Part shown: piece after piece, positions 51,870 through 62,379 of the stretch
How the letters are laid out: every line of letters starts with the position of its first letter
Position numbering within the stretch: the first letter of the stretch is position 1
Assembly (NCBI RefSeq): GCF_002914525.1
Contig: NZ_LODW01000050.1
Span: 1 to 64,000 of the forward strand
Direction of reading: 5' to 3'
DNA length: 64,000 nt
Origin: Rhizobium hidalgonense
Lineage (GTDB): Bacteria; Pseudomonadota; Alphaproteobacteria; Rhizobiales; Rhizobiaceae
Position numbers and translations under genes: made by a program
The notes under the pieces: model-generated
Database searches by the model: none
Told to the model about the DNA's origin: nothing
The model's input: only the letters and a program-made list of their open reading frames with translations

Positions 51870-53290
51870 CCGAGGATCGACTTCGTCTCGAGATATTCTT
51901 CAAGCCCGTATACGCCATACTCGCGGCCGTTGCCCGACCGTTTGTAGCCACCGAAGGCGGCCGCTCCGTCCCAAGCCGGATAGTTGATATGGACCTGGCC
52001 GGCACGAATGCGAGTGGCGACCCGGCGTGCCCGCTCCGGGTCTGAAGACTGAACATGGGCGCCCAATCCATAGACGGTGTCGTTAGCAATCGCGATTGCC
52101 TCTTCCTCGTCCTTGTAGGGCATGATCGAAAGGACGGGACCGAAGATTTCTTCACGAGCAATCCGCATGTAGGGCGTCACCTCGGAAAAGATCGTCGGTT
52201 GTGTGAAAAAGCCGCTGTCAAGGCCGGTCGGCCGGCCCAGTCCGCCGCACAGCAGCTTGGCGCCGTCATCGATACCGGCCTGGATCATGACCTGTACCCG
52301 TTCGAACTGAGCACGATTGGCGATTGGACCCATCTCCGTCGCCGGATCAAGCGGCGCACCGACGCGGATGGCACGCGCAGTGGCGCTTGCCAGTTCCTCC
52401 ACTTCGCCGAGCCGATGTGCGGGCACGAGCATGCGCGTCGGGGCGCTGCACGACTGGCCGACATTGCGCATACCGGCAAGCACGCCCTTCGCTACCGCCG
52501 CGCTGAAATCGGCATCGGCGAGCAAAATGTTCGGTGACTTGCCGCCGAGTTCCTGAACCACTCGCTTCACAGTCGGTGCGGCCGCCTGCGCGACGAGTAC
52601 CCCTGCGCGGGTGGAACCGGTGATGGAAATCATGTCTACGTCCGGATGGCTGGCGAGCGCTGCGCCTACGCTCTCGCCAGTACCGTTGACCAGATTGAAT
52701 ACGCCCGGCGGAGTGCCGGCATCGTGCATCAGTTGGGCAAAGAGCAGTGCGCTATAAGGTGACAGCTCACTGGGCTTGAGGACGATGGTGCATCCCGCTG
52801 CGATCGCGGGAGCGACCTTGGCCGTGATCTGGTAAAGTGGCCAGTTCCAGGGTGTGATCAGCGCACAAACCCCGATCGCTTCCTTGGCGGTTGCGGTGCA
52901 TCCATCAACCGTCGTGAACTGGTACTTTTCGAGAATCTCCATCTGAACGCGAATGTGCTCGGCGGCAAACGGAACCTGAGAAGCCCGCGCAAAACTGACG
53001 GCCGCCCCCATTTCCATGACAAGGGCTTGTGCGAATGTCTCCGCTCTTTCCTTCAGGAGAGAATGCATCCTGCGGAGCAGACCGAGCCTGTCCGGCACCG
53101 TTGCTTGAGAGAAGATGGAAAAGGCCCGGCGCGCTGCGGCGACCGCGAGATCGACCTCATGAGCACCGCCCGCAGCAATATGCCCAACAACCTCCTCCGA
53201 GGCGGGATTGACGACAGGCAGACGGGTTACATCAACAGGTTGGCGCCATTTACCGCCAACGTAAAACTGATCCTCGCGTTCGGTCAGCAT
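51863..53290 (-). CDS. NAD(P)-dependent aldehyde dehydrogenase
   Basis: A 475-residue ALDH of the same length and layout as the one at 18871-20298. The catalytic Cys is in RNVGQSCSAPTRMLVPA, the general base in QELGGKSPNILLAD and the cofactor loop in ISITGSTRAGV. It ends AAFGGYKRSGNGREYG then LEEYLETKSILGY. I choose ATG 53290, with GAGGTG upstream, over a start six codons earlier. Its promoter would lie in the large gap to its right. The substrate is unknown. Confidence 0.92.
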   Translation of the reverse strand: MLTEREDQFYVGGKWRQPVDVTRLPVVNPASEEVVGHIAAGGAHEVDLAVAAARRAFSIFSQATVPDRLGLLRRMHSLLKERAETFAQALVMEMGAAVSFARASQVPFAAEHIRVQMEILEKYQFTTVDGCTATAKEAIGVCALITPWNWPLYQITAKVAPAIAAGCTIVLKPSELSPYSALLFAQLMHDAGTPPGVFNLVNGTGESVGAALASHPDVDMISITGSTRAGVLVAQAAAPTVKRVVQELGGKSPNILLADADFSAAVAKGVLAGMRNVGQSCSAPTRMLVPAHRLGEVEELASATARAIRVGAPLDPATEMGPIANRAQFERVQVMIQAGIDDGAKLLCGGLGRPTGLDSGFFTQPTIFSEVTPYMRIAREEIFGPVLSIMPYKDEEEAIAIANDTVYGLGAHVQSSDPERARRVATRIRAGQVHINYPAWDGAAAFGGYKRSGNGREYGVYGLEEYLETKSILGY

Positions 53291-53881
53291 AATTTCACCT
53301 CGCGTCATAACGGTGCGGCCAGTCCGAGCTGCCCTGGTGAAGATGCCAGGAAATGCGAAGATGACAATTTACCTTGCATGAACGGTTGCTTAAGGAACGT
53401 GTTAACAAAACTCGTCTGCCGGTTTACGAAGAAGGTAGGGTTTTGTCCTCGGAAATCGAAGGTGCCGCCGGGGTACTTTAACGCCCCTCGATTGCTCTTC
53501 CTCGAAACGTTGATAGGTTTTTTCCATTGATGCTTATGCCCTCGAGAGCTGGAAGGAGCGTGTGGATTGAAAGCGTCTCGTATCAACCAAACAAGGGCCG
53601 GACACCAAATTTCGACAGGCCCGTAGCTGAGCAAGCTTGATGAGTGGGCATACATGGCATGCCATAGCCCGTGGATACGCGAGTGAGTTCAAGAAAGTTG
53701 GGCGCGGCCTCTCTCCTCCGCTATCCCTCATGAGGACGGCCATAGCGTAACAATGAGAAGAGAGCCAATCGATTGGATAAAAAGGCTCACATCGCTCGAC
53801 GATACGCCGGACCAGGCTTTTAAGTTGATCGCGTTCGGTTCATACAGGTTGCCCGATTGATGTTTTAGTGGGGTGGGGAAG
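53291..53881. other. Gap of about 590 bases before the DUF3422 gene
   Basis: No supportable gene. A 35-codon frame at 53753-53860 (MRREPIDWIKRLTSLDDTPD...) looks protein-like but matches nothing I know. No terminator with a T-run or repeat was seen. Confidence 0.35.
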
Positions 53882-55168
53882 ATGGCCTTGACTTCAAATC
53901 GCGCAGATGAAGCAGTTTCGGCGCCGGCGGCTGCTGCGCGACGATACGTCTCCAGCCCAGCTACTGTTGGACCTCGGACAGAAGACTTCAACTCCGAGCT
54001 TCACGCTCGTCCGTCAATTTATTTCAACGGTCCGGCGATCGTCGAGCACGTTGCTTTCATGCCGTTAGATGGGGCGATCAAGGAGTTTCACGATAGCCTT
54101 GAAGCCGATGGTGAGATTTCCGTCAGGGTCGAACGACATACTGAGTTCGTGACGATTACGCGCCTACGAAAATTGGACTCAGAGCCTGAGCGCTGGCCCG
54201 AATCTGATCTGGTGGAAGATGATTTTGCGCGGCTGGCAGGATTGGACTCCCCTCGGCTTGTTTGCCACGCCAGTATCCTTGTCTTGGGGACTCCCCCTGA
54301 CGAACTGGGAGCGGTTTTGAAAAGCTTCGATTTCGGTGATACCGCCGCGTCATCGATCGGTGGTGGGTCGGCGCAGGTCTGCTCCGATTTTCGCGTCCGC
54401 GGAGATAATTCAAGCAGAATCATCCTCTTCAACAAGGACCTGAATGCGCATCGCTTGGGGCGTATGGTACGCCGCATGTTCGAAATCGAAACCTATCGGT
54501 CGATGGCGCTGCTTGGCCTGCCAGAGGCGCGACGTCTCGCCCCGCTTCTCGGCGGGTACGATGCGGAACTCGTTCAATTGACCAATCGCAACTTGAGAAC
54601 CCCTGCGCATCAGCACAAGCAGTTGCTTGAGGAGATAACGGTTCTCTCGTCGCATATCATCTCGGCCACTGCCGAGACCAGAAACAGGTTCGGAGCAACC
54701 GCGGCCTACGCCAAAATCGTTGAGGAGAGAATAGCCCTCTTGCGGGAAACCCATGTCCCCGGCTTCCAACGTTTCGGCACCTTCGTGGAGCGGCGATTCA
54801 AGCCTGCTGTGCGTACCTGCGAGGCAACTGTCTTGCGGCTCGAGCACCTATCGAGAGCGACGATGCACCTGCTCGATTTGCTGCAGACCCGAATTCAGGT
54901 CGAGATTGAGTTCCAGAACGCGACACAGATCCAGGCAATGGCTGATCGAGCTGCGACCCAGGTTAAAATCCAGCGCGCCGTCGAAGGTTTTTCGATCATT
55001 GCGATTAGCTACTATTTGCTGAGTTTGCTGAAATTTATCTATGAGACGTCAGACCATGCGGGGTTCCACGTCGATCCGGTGATCATGCTTGTTGCTGTTC
55101 CAGTGGTGGTGGGAGCTGTTGCGATCACTATCCTCCGCGTCAAGCATGCTTTAAAGGCAGAGCACTAG
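53882..55168 (+). CDS. DUF3422 family membrane-anchored protein
   Basis: A 428-residue protein of the uncharacterised DUF3422 family. The N-terminal FNSELHARPSIYFNGPAIVE is the family signature. The middle is largely helical and the C-terminus has two hydrophobic segments (GFSIIAISYYLLSLLKFIYE and VIMLVAVPVVVGAVAITILR) with a short loop between and a basic tail, so it should sit on the inner face of the membrane. Homologs are widespread in proteobacteria, without known function. ATG 53882 follows GTGGGG. It has no partner on the same strand. Confidence 0.82.
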   Translation: MALTSNRADEAVSAPAAAARRYVSSPATVGPRTEDFNSELHARPSIYFNGPAIVEHVAFMPLDGAIKEFHDSLEADGEISVRVERHTEFVTITRLRKLDSEPERWPESDLVEDDFARLAGLDSPRLVCHASILVLGTPPDELGAVLKSFDFGDTAASSIGGGSAQVCSDFRVRGDNSSRIILFNKDLNAHRLGRMVRRMFEIETYRSMALLGLPEARRLAPLLGGYDAELVQLTNRNLRTPAHQHKQLLEEITVLSSHIISATAETRNRFGATAAYAKIVEERIALLRETHVPGFQRFGTFVERRFKPAVRTCEATVLRLEHLSRATMHLLDLLQTRIQVEIEFQNATQIQAMADRAATQVKIQRAVEGFSIIAISYYLLSLLKFIYETSDHAGFHVDPVIMLVAVPVVVGAVAITILRVKHALKAEH

Positions 55169-55420
55169 AGCCCGCGCCGCTGAAAAAGTCAGCGTAGAAC
55201 ACGCGTTAAGGTAGCCTGGAGAATAGTTCACGGTTACGGCAGAGAGCAGCTCCGGCAACCGACGATCTTGCGAGATAGGGCGTACGAATAAGATTGCCTC
55301 CTTGCAGTTGATGGGATTAGGACTCGCGGCCCTCGTTTAATGTCGGGGACCTTCTGCCGAAATTCAGCGAGTTAGAAGCGAGATGGAATGCATTCGACCG
55401 AAATTATTGATGAGTTCCGC

Positions 55421-56309
<889 letters not shown>

Positions 56310-56444
56310 TGGTGAACAGAAAGAAGGGCCGCAGATGTTCAAGAAGAAAGCAGTGGGCCGGGCGGAGACATCGCCGCCGCTCCATAGCGGGGAGACCTCG
56401 CTGAAGGGGAACCTTATTTCCCGATCCTCTGGCGAGGAGTTCAC

Positions 56445-56822
56445 ATGTCATATCACCGATTTGTGCCTGTTAAGGCGATCGGTAGAGGAAACAAAGGCGA
56501 TCTTTTGATGCAGGGTGGACAGGGACGAAACGACGATATTGATCATTGCGACCACGGCCAATCGTCACTTGACCACGGGGCTATGCGTTCTCGCACCGAT
56601 CCTTGCATCATCAGCAACCCTGCCCACAACGAGCAGTGTAGCTCTGCGCACGATCGTCCCCGAAGGGAAGCAGATACAATCCTGTTTTGCGCCATGATTG
56701 GTCTGTCCGGCGCTATCATCGGCTTCGTACTGGCAGGCCATTTGGCGGTCGCTGGTATCGCCTATGCTGCGCTGGTCGTCGGCGGGTTTCTCGGCTGGCT
56801 GGCCCGGGAAGCGGTGCTGTGA
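56445..56822 (+). CDS. Hypothetical protein with C-terminal membrane hairpin
   Basis: A 125-codon frame. The first 75 residues are unremarkable and rich in His, Asp and Arg, and may not be translated. The last 45 (FCAMIGLSGAIIGFVLAGHL; AVAGIAYAALVVGGFLGWLA) form two convincing membrane helices. The true start may be internal. The stop overlaps a GTG that begins the next small frame. I recognise no family. Confidence 0.4.
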   Translation: MSYHRFVPVKAIGRGNKGDLLMQGGQGRNDDIDHCDHGQSSLDHGAMRSRTDPCIISNPAHNEQCSSAHDRPRREADTILFCAMIGLSGAIIGFVLAGHLAVAGIAYAALVVGGFLGWLAREAVL

Positions 56823-57019
56823 GAACTGTATTTTCCTCTAGTGAATTGAGGGAAGCCCTCCCAGCGCCGCAGGCGCCCTTTTCAAAGATCAAGCAAACGA
56901 TCGCGATACGCCACGATGCCTGCTGCGCTGCGCCACATCAAGCTGACGCACTCACTGACGAAAAGAGAAAAAAATTAAAGAAACTCATCCGAAAGCTGGA
57001 GACGCTGCGACCGGGTTGA
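56819..57019 (+). CDS. Small basic hypothetical protein
   Basis: A 66-codon frame starting at GTG 56819, overlapping the previous stop. The C-terminus is strongly charged and helical (LTDEKRKKLKKLIRKLETLR), suggesting a nucleic-acid-binding or coiled-coil tail. With its neighbour it may form a tiny operon. No family recognised; chance is possible. Confidence 0.35.
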   Translation: MRTVFSSSELREALPAPQAPFSKIKQTIAIRHDACCAAPHQADALTDEKRKKLKKLIRKLETLRPG

Positions 57020-57158
57020 GCGGTTGGGACGAGTTCGGAAACGAAGGCCTGCTGCGGTAGGACTGGTGGCATTCGAATCCGCAAATGACCGCTGGAGTCA
57101 CCTATCTCGCCAATGGATATGGAGGCGGCGACCGTAGCTGCCAGCTCCTACTTCGGTG

Positions 57159-58757
57159 TTACGCCGCCGCCGGCCGGCTGATCGTCAGGAAGTGCCTGAC
57201 GACGGGCTTCTCAGGACCGAGATGGTAAGCCAGGACCTTGCCCTGCAGATCGGCGTCGGCGTTCGAGACCCGCTTGTGCTGGCGAAGATGTTCAGCCCAG
57301 GATTCCACCATGAACCATTCGACGATCTTCTCGGGTTCGGCCGAGTCCTCGGTGATACCCCATCCGTAGGCACCATCACGCCGGCGCTCCCTGGAAAGGT
57401 GATCGATCGCGTGCAGGAAAGCTGTCCGGTGCTGCTTCTCGACCTTGTACTCGATCAGGATTAGAACCGGGCCGCGGTCATGGGCGATCGGCGCGGCAAC
57501 AAGCGGTTCCGGCCAGTGGTTGGACGGCACCAGGTCGGCGTCGCCTGTGGGAAGCTTCACGCGGTGCATGACGAACCCGGCGACAACCAGACCGGCCGCG
57601 CCAATGAGCAAGGTGGACTGGATGCCGACAGCTTCGCCGACTGCACCCCAGCCAAGGCTTCCCGCAGTCATCGCACCGTTAAAGACGGTCAGATAGACGG
57701 CAAGACCACGACCACGCACCCAGTTCGGAAGAACAGCCTGAGCTGTGCCGTTGAGCGTCGTCAGCGCCGTGATCCACGCTCCCCCGAGGAAAAGAAGGAC
57801 GATGATCGCAACCCACCTCGGTGGAGCGAGAGCAAGCAGACCCATGACGGCTGCTGTGACAAGCGCGGAGCCGAGAAGCAGGTGGTCCGAGCTAAAGCGT
57901 CCGCGCAGTCTCGGCATAATGAAGGCTCCGCCGATCGCACCAGCACCGACCGCGCCAAGCAGGATGCCGTAGAAGCTCGCACCACCGCCGAGCAGTTGTC
58001 GGGCAACGAGCGGAAGAAGAGCCCAGACCACGCTGGCGAAGGCAAAGAAGATCGCCGCCCGCATTAGCACGACATGCAGTGGCTGGCTCGAGCGGGTGTA
58101 GCGGAGTCCGGCTCGGAACGCACCGACGAAGTTCTCCTGAAGCGCATCGTTGGAGTTCTTGGCCCGTGGCCACCAGACAAGAGCTGCGATCACGACGATG
58201 TAGCTGGCGACGTCCGCGCCATAGGTGATCCCGGCTCCAAAGGCTGCAAGAAGCAGGCCGCCGGTAGCAGGCCCGATTGAGCGGGCGATATTGATGCCAA
58301 GCGAGTTCAACGCCACCGCGCTCTTCACGTCTTCGCGCTTCACCAGTTCCGGCACGATCGCCTGCCAGGTCGGCCCCATCAGAGCAGCGCCGATCCCGCC
58401 GAGGAAGGTTAGACCGATCAGCGAGCTGACGGAAAGCAGGCCTGTCTGAGAGAGAACCATCAGCGCGATGCTGACAGAGGCGAGCAACACCTGGACGGCA
58501 ATCAGGAACTTGCGGCGATCGAGGATGTCGGTGAGAACGCCTGCGGGAATGGCTAGCAGGAAGATCGGCAGGGTTCCGGCAGCCTGGACCATGGCGACTG
58601 CCGCCGGCGACGCGGACAGGTCCGTCATCAACCAGGAGCTTGCGACATCGCGCATGAAGCTTCCGGTGTTGCCCAGAACAGTGGCGATCCAGAGGACAGC
58701 GAAAACGGGCTGTGCGAGGGGCGCGAAGGTTCCCGCGGATGATTTTGGGGCGCTCAT
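57159..58757 (-). CDS. MFS transporter with C-terminal alpha-beta domain
   Basis: A 532-residue protein. Residues 1-400 are an MFS_3/EntS-type exporter (FAVLWIATVLGNTGSFMRDV; VLTDILDRRKFLIAVQVLLA; GLTFLGGIGAALMGPTWQAI). The last 105 residues (RGPVLILIEYKVEKQHRTAF; GWGITEDSAEPEKIVEWFMV; ESWAEHLRQHKRVSNADADL) form a monooxygenase-like dimeric alpha-beta barrel, a fusion known in this subfamily. It probably exports a small toxic compound. Its start overlaps the DoxX stop by ATGA, so the two are cotranscribed from a promoter with LysR box C (59272). Confidence 0.9.
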   Translation of the reverse strand: MSAPKSSAGTFAPLAQPVFAVLWIATVLGNTGSFMRDVASSWLMTDLSASPAAVAMVQAAGTLPIFLLAIPAGVLTDILDRRKFLIAVQVLLASVSIALMVLSQTGLLSVSSLIGLTFLGGIGAALMGPTWQAIVPELVKREDVKSAVALNSLGINIARSIGPATGGLLLAAFGAGITYGADVASYIVVIAALVWWPRAKNSNDALQENFVGAFRAGLRYTRSSQPLHVVLMRAAIFFAFASVVWALLPLVARQLLGGGASFYGILLGAVGAGAIGGAFIMPRLRGRFSSDHLLLGSALVTAAVMGLLALAPPRWVAIIVLLFLGGAWITALTTLNGTAQAVLPNWVRGRGLAVYLTVFNGAMTAGSLGWGAVGEAVGIQSTLLIGAAGLVVAGFVMHRVKLPTGDADLVPSNHWPEPLVAAPIAHDRGPVLILIEYKVEKQHRTAFLHAIDHLSRERRRDGAYGWGITEDSAEPEKIVEWFMVESWAEHLRQHKRVSNADADLQGKVLAYHLGPEKPVVRHFLTISRPAAA

Positions 58758-59197
58758 TTGCCTGCTCCCTTTGTCAGGTCGAATGCTGCAACGAAGACGA
58801 AGGCGCCTGCGAGGCCGAGGTGCTCAAAGAACGCATTGGTGGCCATCATACGTTCCATCCCAGGTGCCATCTCCCAGAAGCGCAGGGCGATGAAGGTTGC
58901 AAGGAGGGTGAAGCATGAAAGCGCGAGCGCGCCCGCCCACCGCAGGAAGCCCGAGACCACCATAGCGGACGCCGTTAGCTCGACTGCGATGACCGCGACC
59001 GCGAAGAGCGGGGCCGGGTGCAGACCAAAATGATCCATTTCAGCCAGTGCGCCATTGAAGTCGACGATCTTGCTGAGCGGACCCTGTATGTAGGCTGCGC
59101 AAAGAGCCAGTAGCGACGCCGTGCGCGCGGCAGGCGATCCGATGACGCGTGCCGTGCCGCTCCGGATTGTGTTGGGTAGTTGGGATTGGTAGGTCAT
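58754..59197 (-). CDS. DoxX-family membrane protein
   Basis: A 147-residue integral membrane protein with four hydrophobic segments (ASLLALCAAYIQGPLSKIVD; HPAPLFAVAVIAVELTASAM; WAGALALSCFTLLATFIALR; LGLAGAFVFVAAF). Family members are linked to thiol or quinone stress and often accompany dioxygenases and efflux pumps. AAGGAG lies eight bases ahead of ATG 59197. It is the first gene of the pair with the MFS exporter. Confidence 0.88.
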   Translation of the reverse strand: MTYQSQLPNTIRSGTARVIGSPAARTASLLALCAAYIQGPLSKIVDFNGALAEMDHFGLHPAPLFAVAVIAVELTASAMVVSGFLRWAGALALSCFTLLATFIALRFWEMAPGMERMMATNAFFEHLGLAGAFVFVAAFDLTKGAGK

Positions 59198-59271
59198 ATC
59201 GGCTCCTTTATGTTCGCCGCGAGCGGCTGCGTTCGATGAAGCGATATTGGCTGGTTACCGCGTTACCAACA

Positions 59272-59314
59272 ATTGCAGCAATCGTTTCGATTTAATTGCA
59301 CAATAGGCAATTAT
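59272..59314. promoter_or_regulatory. LysR-type box C (upstream of doxX/MFS)
   Basis: A 43-base segment with ATTGCA at the left, ATTTAATTGC in the middle and AAT..AT at the right. Aligned without gaps it matches box B at 63691 in 29 of 43 positions (counted by hand). It lies 75 bases upstream of the doxX start. Confidence 0.55.
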
Positions 59315-59358
59315 GGAGGACGCTCGGGCGCCGGCGGAACGCCCGAGCTGAATGTTCG

Positions 59359-61341
59359 TTAGACTGCCCAGCAGGAGCAGCCGAGAGCGCCGAAGAAGCC
59401 CTTGAGGTCGGCTATCGGGAGCTTCGATGTCCAGGCGCCGGCATGGTCGTGGCCGTGCACGCCGCAATTGCTCGCACATCCGCATGTAGAGATCGCGGTG
59501 CGCCGCAGCGAACGAGCGCCTGCCCCTTCCGGTTCACCCCAAGCCGCGTAACCGCCGAACTTGCGGGCAGGCGACCAGTCCGGCATCGCGGGCGGGACGT
59601 CGTTCTCGTCGAGTGCCTTGAATTCACCTGCACCGTAAACGATCTTGCCGCCGACCATTGTCAGTTCCGAAACGAGGAAGGAGATCTCGCCCTCGGCGCA
59701 GGAGAAGAAATCCTTGTCCGGCACCACGAGATCGGCGAACTGACCCTTCTCGATGCGGCCTTTCTTGCCTTCCTCGTTGGAGAACCAGGTCACTTTCTCG
59801 GTCCACATCCTGAGCGCCGTCTCACGGTCGAGGCAATTGGCGCGCGGATAGAGCTGCATTCCGCCGAGCGTCTTGCCAGTCACCATCCACGACAGCGAGA
59901 CCCATGGATTATAGGAGGCGACGCGGGTGGCATCGGTTCCGGCCGAGACGTTCACGCCCTTGTCGAGCATCTTCCTGATTGGCGGTGTCGCTTCCGCAAC
60001 GCCGTGCCCGTAGCGCTCAACGAAGTATTCGCCCTGATATGCCATGCGGTGCTGTGTAGCGATGCCACCGCCGAGCGCGGCGATACGGTCGATCGAGCGA
60101 TCCGAGATGGTTTCGGCATGGTCGAAGAACCAGTTCAAACCCGCGAGTGGAATCTCCTGGTTGACCTTCTCGAACACGTCGAGGGCGCGGGAGATCGTCT
60201 CGTCATAAGTGGCATGCAGGCGCCAGGGCCAGCGATTTTCCGCCAGCACGCGGACGACCTCCTCCAACTCACCTTCCATTTCCGGGGCCATTTCCGGACG
60301 GGGCTGGCGGAAATCCTCGAAGTCGGCGGCCGAGAAGACAAGCATCTCGCCGGCACCGTTATGGCGGAAGTAGTCGTTGCCCTGCTTGTATTTGACCGAC
60401 TGGGTCCAGTTCAGGAAGTCCTGCTTCTCTTCCTTGGGTTTCTGGGTGAAGAGATTGTAGGCGAGACGAACCGTCATCTGGTTGTCGTCGGACAGCTTCT
60501 GAATGACCTCATAGTCGTCAGGATAGTTCTGGAAACCGCCACCTGCGTCAATCACGCCTGTCACGCCCAGGCGATTCAACTCGCGCATGAAATGGCGGGT
60601 CGAGTTGACCTGGTAGTCCAACGGAAGCTTCGGGCCTTTCGCAAGTGTCGAATAGAGAATACCTGCATTCGGCTTGGCCAGCAGCATACCAGTCGGGTTA
60701 CCGTTGGCATCCCGGGTAATCTCGCCGCCGGGTGGGTTCGGCGTGTCTCGGGTGTAGCCGACAGCGCAGAGAGCTGCTCCATTGAGCAGCGCTCGGTCAT
60801 AGAGGTGCAGAAGGAACACCGGCGTGTCGGGCGCGACAGCGTTGATCTCCGCGAGGGTTGGCAGGCGCTTTTCGGCGAACTGGTGTTCGGTGAACCCACC
60901 CACGACGCGAACCCACTGCGGCGCGGGGGTGATCGCCACCTGGCGCTTCAGCATGTCCATCGCGTCGGCGAGCGAGCGCACGCCGTCCCAGCGCAGTTCC
61001 ATGTTGTAGTTCAGGCCACCACGAACGACATGAGTATGGTTGTCGATCAGGCCGGGCAGAACGCGTTTGCCCTTGAGGTCGATGATCTTAGTGCCGGAAC
61101 CGGCCAGCGCCATGATCTCGCTGTCGGATCCGACTTCGAGGAACAGCCCGTCCTTGATGGCGACTGCCGTCGCATTCGGATTGGTCCGGTCAAGGGTCGT
61201 CACGCGGCCATTGTGGAGGATCAGGTCGGGATGCATGGTGTCTACTCCGGTCTGGTTGGGATCGGCAGCTTTCGCTGGTGAGAAGAGGTTCGAGAAGGCC
61301 AAGCTCGATGCACCTCCGAGAAAGGATCGGCGCGTCGTCAT
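59359..61341 (-). CDS. Tat-exported amidohydrolase (YtcJ type) with Cys/His-rich tail
   Basis: A 660-residue metal-dependent amidohydrolase_3 protein. Residues 1-30 (TTRRSFLGGASSLAF) are a twin-arginine signal. The metal-binding HxH is in LPGLIDNHTHVVRGG, further ligands in LNWFFDHAETIS, and the late Asp near NVSAGTDATRVAS. The family includes formamidase-like and exoenzyme-type hydrolases. The last 50 residues contain five cysteines and an HGHDH cluster (STCGCASNCGVHGHDHAGAW; LGCSCWAV), unusual for the family and probably metal-binding. ATG 61341 after GAGGAG overlaps the XapX stop, so the two are coupled. Confidence 0.87.
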   Translation of the reverse strand: MTTRRSFLGGASSLAFSNLFSPAKAADPNQTGVDTMHPDLILHNGRVTTLDRTNPNATAVAIKDGLFLEVGSDSEIMALAGSGTKIIDLKGKRVLPGLIDNHTHVVRGGLNYNMELRWDGVRSLADAMDMLKRQVAITPAPQWVRVVGGFTEHQFAEKRLPTLAEINAVAPDTPVFLLHLYDRALLNGAALCAVGYTRDTPNPPGGEITRDANGNPTGMLLAKPNAGILYSTLAKGPKLPLDYQVNSTRHFMRELNRLGVTGVIDAGGGFQNYPDDYEVIQKLSDDNQMTVRLAYNLFTQKPKEEKQDFLNWTQSVKYKQGNDYFRHNGAGEMLVFSAADFEDFRQPRPEMAPEMEGELEEVVRVLAENRWPWRLHATYDETISRALDVFEKVNQEIPLAGLNWFFDHAETISDRSIDRIAALGGGIATQHRMAYQGEYFVERYGHGVAEATPPIRKMLDKGVNVSAGTDATRVASYNPWVSLSWMVTGKTLGGMQLYPRANCLDRETALRMWTEKVTWFSNEEGKKGRIEKGQFADLVVPDKDFFSCAEGEISFLVSELTMVGGKIVYGAGEFKALDENDVPPAMPDWSPARKFGGYAAWGEPEGAGARSLRRTAISTCGCASNCGVHGHDHAGAWTSKLPIADLKGFFGALGCSCWAV

Positions 61342-61625
61342 CAGCCCCGCTCCTCTACAGTCGCCTTTGCCTGATGAGCAATGATGCGATCGCCGCCCTT
61401 GGGCAGGTGACCGAACATGTGCGGCTTGATCTGATGAAGCCATGAGATGGCCGCCGGCTCGCTTCTCCAAAGCGTCTTTGCGAATGGAATGATTTGTTCA
61501 CCGACAAGAATTCCGAGAAGGCCGACCAGAGCAATGACAGGTGGCGCTGGTGATCGGACGTTGAGCAGGTTGTAGACGATACCGACGAGCAGGCCAGCGC
61601 CAAGCGACAGGAGATAGAGTTTCAT
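61341..61625 (-). CDS. XapX domain protein
   Basis: A 94-residue membrane protein of the XapX family. Two hydrophobic segments (LYLLSLGAGLLVGIVYNLLN; VIALVGLLGILVGEQIIPFA) are followed by a cytoplasmic tail. The function of XapX is not known; it is often found beside amidohydrolases and YcaC-like hydrolases. GGAGAAC precedes ATG 61625, and the stop overlaps the amidohydrolase start (TGATG). Confidence 0.85.
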   Translation of the reverse strand: MKLYLLSLGAGLLVGIVYNLLNVRSPAPPVIALVGLLGILVGEQIIPFAKTLWRSEPAAISWLHQIKPHMFGHLPKGGDRIIAHQAKATVEERG

Positions 61626-61689
61626 GGGATGTTCTCCGATTGAGGACAGAACCGCTCCGACGGGTTATCGGAGCGGTCTAATCAGGCCC

Positions 61690-62379
61690 CTACTTTGCGG
61701 GGTTCGGGCCGATGACCTTGCCATGCTTGACGCGTTCTTCTGCGCCATGAACCATGGTGTAGGCATAGTCGATCCCCATACCGTAAGCGCCCGAATGTTC
61801 CTTTACGAGGGTCGTGACCGCATTGTAGGTCTCCTTGCGAGCCCAGTCGCGCTGCCACTCGAGCAGGACCTGCTGCCAGGTAACCGGAATTACGCCTGCC
61901 TGCACCATGCGATCCATCGCGTATTTGTGTGCGTCCGAGGACGTGCCGCCGGAAGCATCGGCAACCATGTAGATCTCGTATTCCGGAACATCATGGAGCG
62001 CCGAGAGCGCGAACGTCGTGTTGCAGACTTCGGTCCACAGACCGGAGACGACGATCTTCTTGCGGCCCTCGGCGGCGTTCTTCGCCAGCGCGTCGCGAAC
62101 GTTCTGGTCATCCCAGGAGTTCATCGAGGTGCGTTCGAGGAGGTCATTCTCCGGGAAAATGGCAAGCAGTTCCGGATACGTGTTACCCGAGAAGGATTGC
62201 GTCTCGACTGTGGTGATCGTCGTCGGGATGTTGAAGATCTTGGCGGCCTTGGCGAGGCCGACGACATTGTTCTTCAGCGTCTGACGATCGATCGACTGGA
62301 CCCCGAACGCCATCTGCGGCTGCTGGTCGATGAAGATGAGCTGGCTGTTTGCCGGGGTCAGGACTTGAAGCTTGGACAT
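61690..62379 (-). CDS. Isochorismatase-like cysteine hydrolase (YcaC type)
   Basis: A 229-residue isochorismatase-family protein. The catalytic triad is visible as Asp in QLIFIDQQPQM, Lys in the segment after RDALAKNAAEGRKKIVVSGL, and Cys in LWTEVCNTTFALSALHD. YcaC-type members are hydrolases without an established physiological substrate. GAGGAAG lies seven bases ahead of ATG 62379. It is the first gene of a run with XapX and the amidohydrolase, and LysR box A lies about 185 bases upstream. Confidence 0.9.
   Translation of the reverse strand: MSKLQVLTPANSQLIFIDQQPQMAFGVQSIDRQTLKNNVVGLAKAAKIFNIPTTITTVETQSFSGNTYPELLAIFPENDLLERTSMNSWDDQNVRDALAKNAAEGRKKIVVSGLWTEVCNTTFALSALHDVPEYEIYMVADASGGTSSDAHKYAMDRMVQAGVIPVTWQQVLLEWQRDWARKETYNAVTTLVKEHSGAYGMGIDYAYTMVHGAEERVKHGKVIGPNPAK

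Noticed and set aside
53291..53881. RNA gene or CRISPR-like repeat in the largest gap
   Set aside because: No cloverleaf, regular repeat or T-run-bearing hairpin was found on reading both strands.
59296..61281. Long plus-strand open frame of 661 codons
   Set aside because: It lies antisense to the amidohydrolase gene, which has Tat, metal-site and start-site evidence; the antisense translation shows no domain. Long antisense frames are usual in DNA of this GC content.
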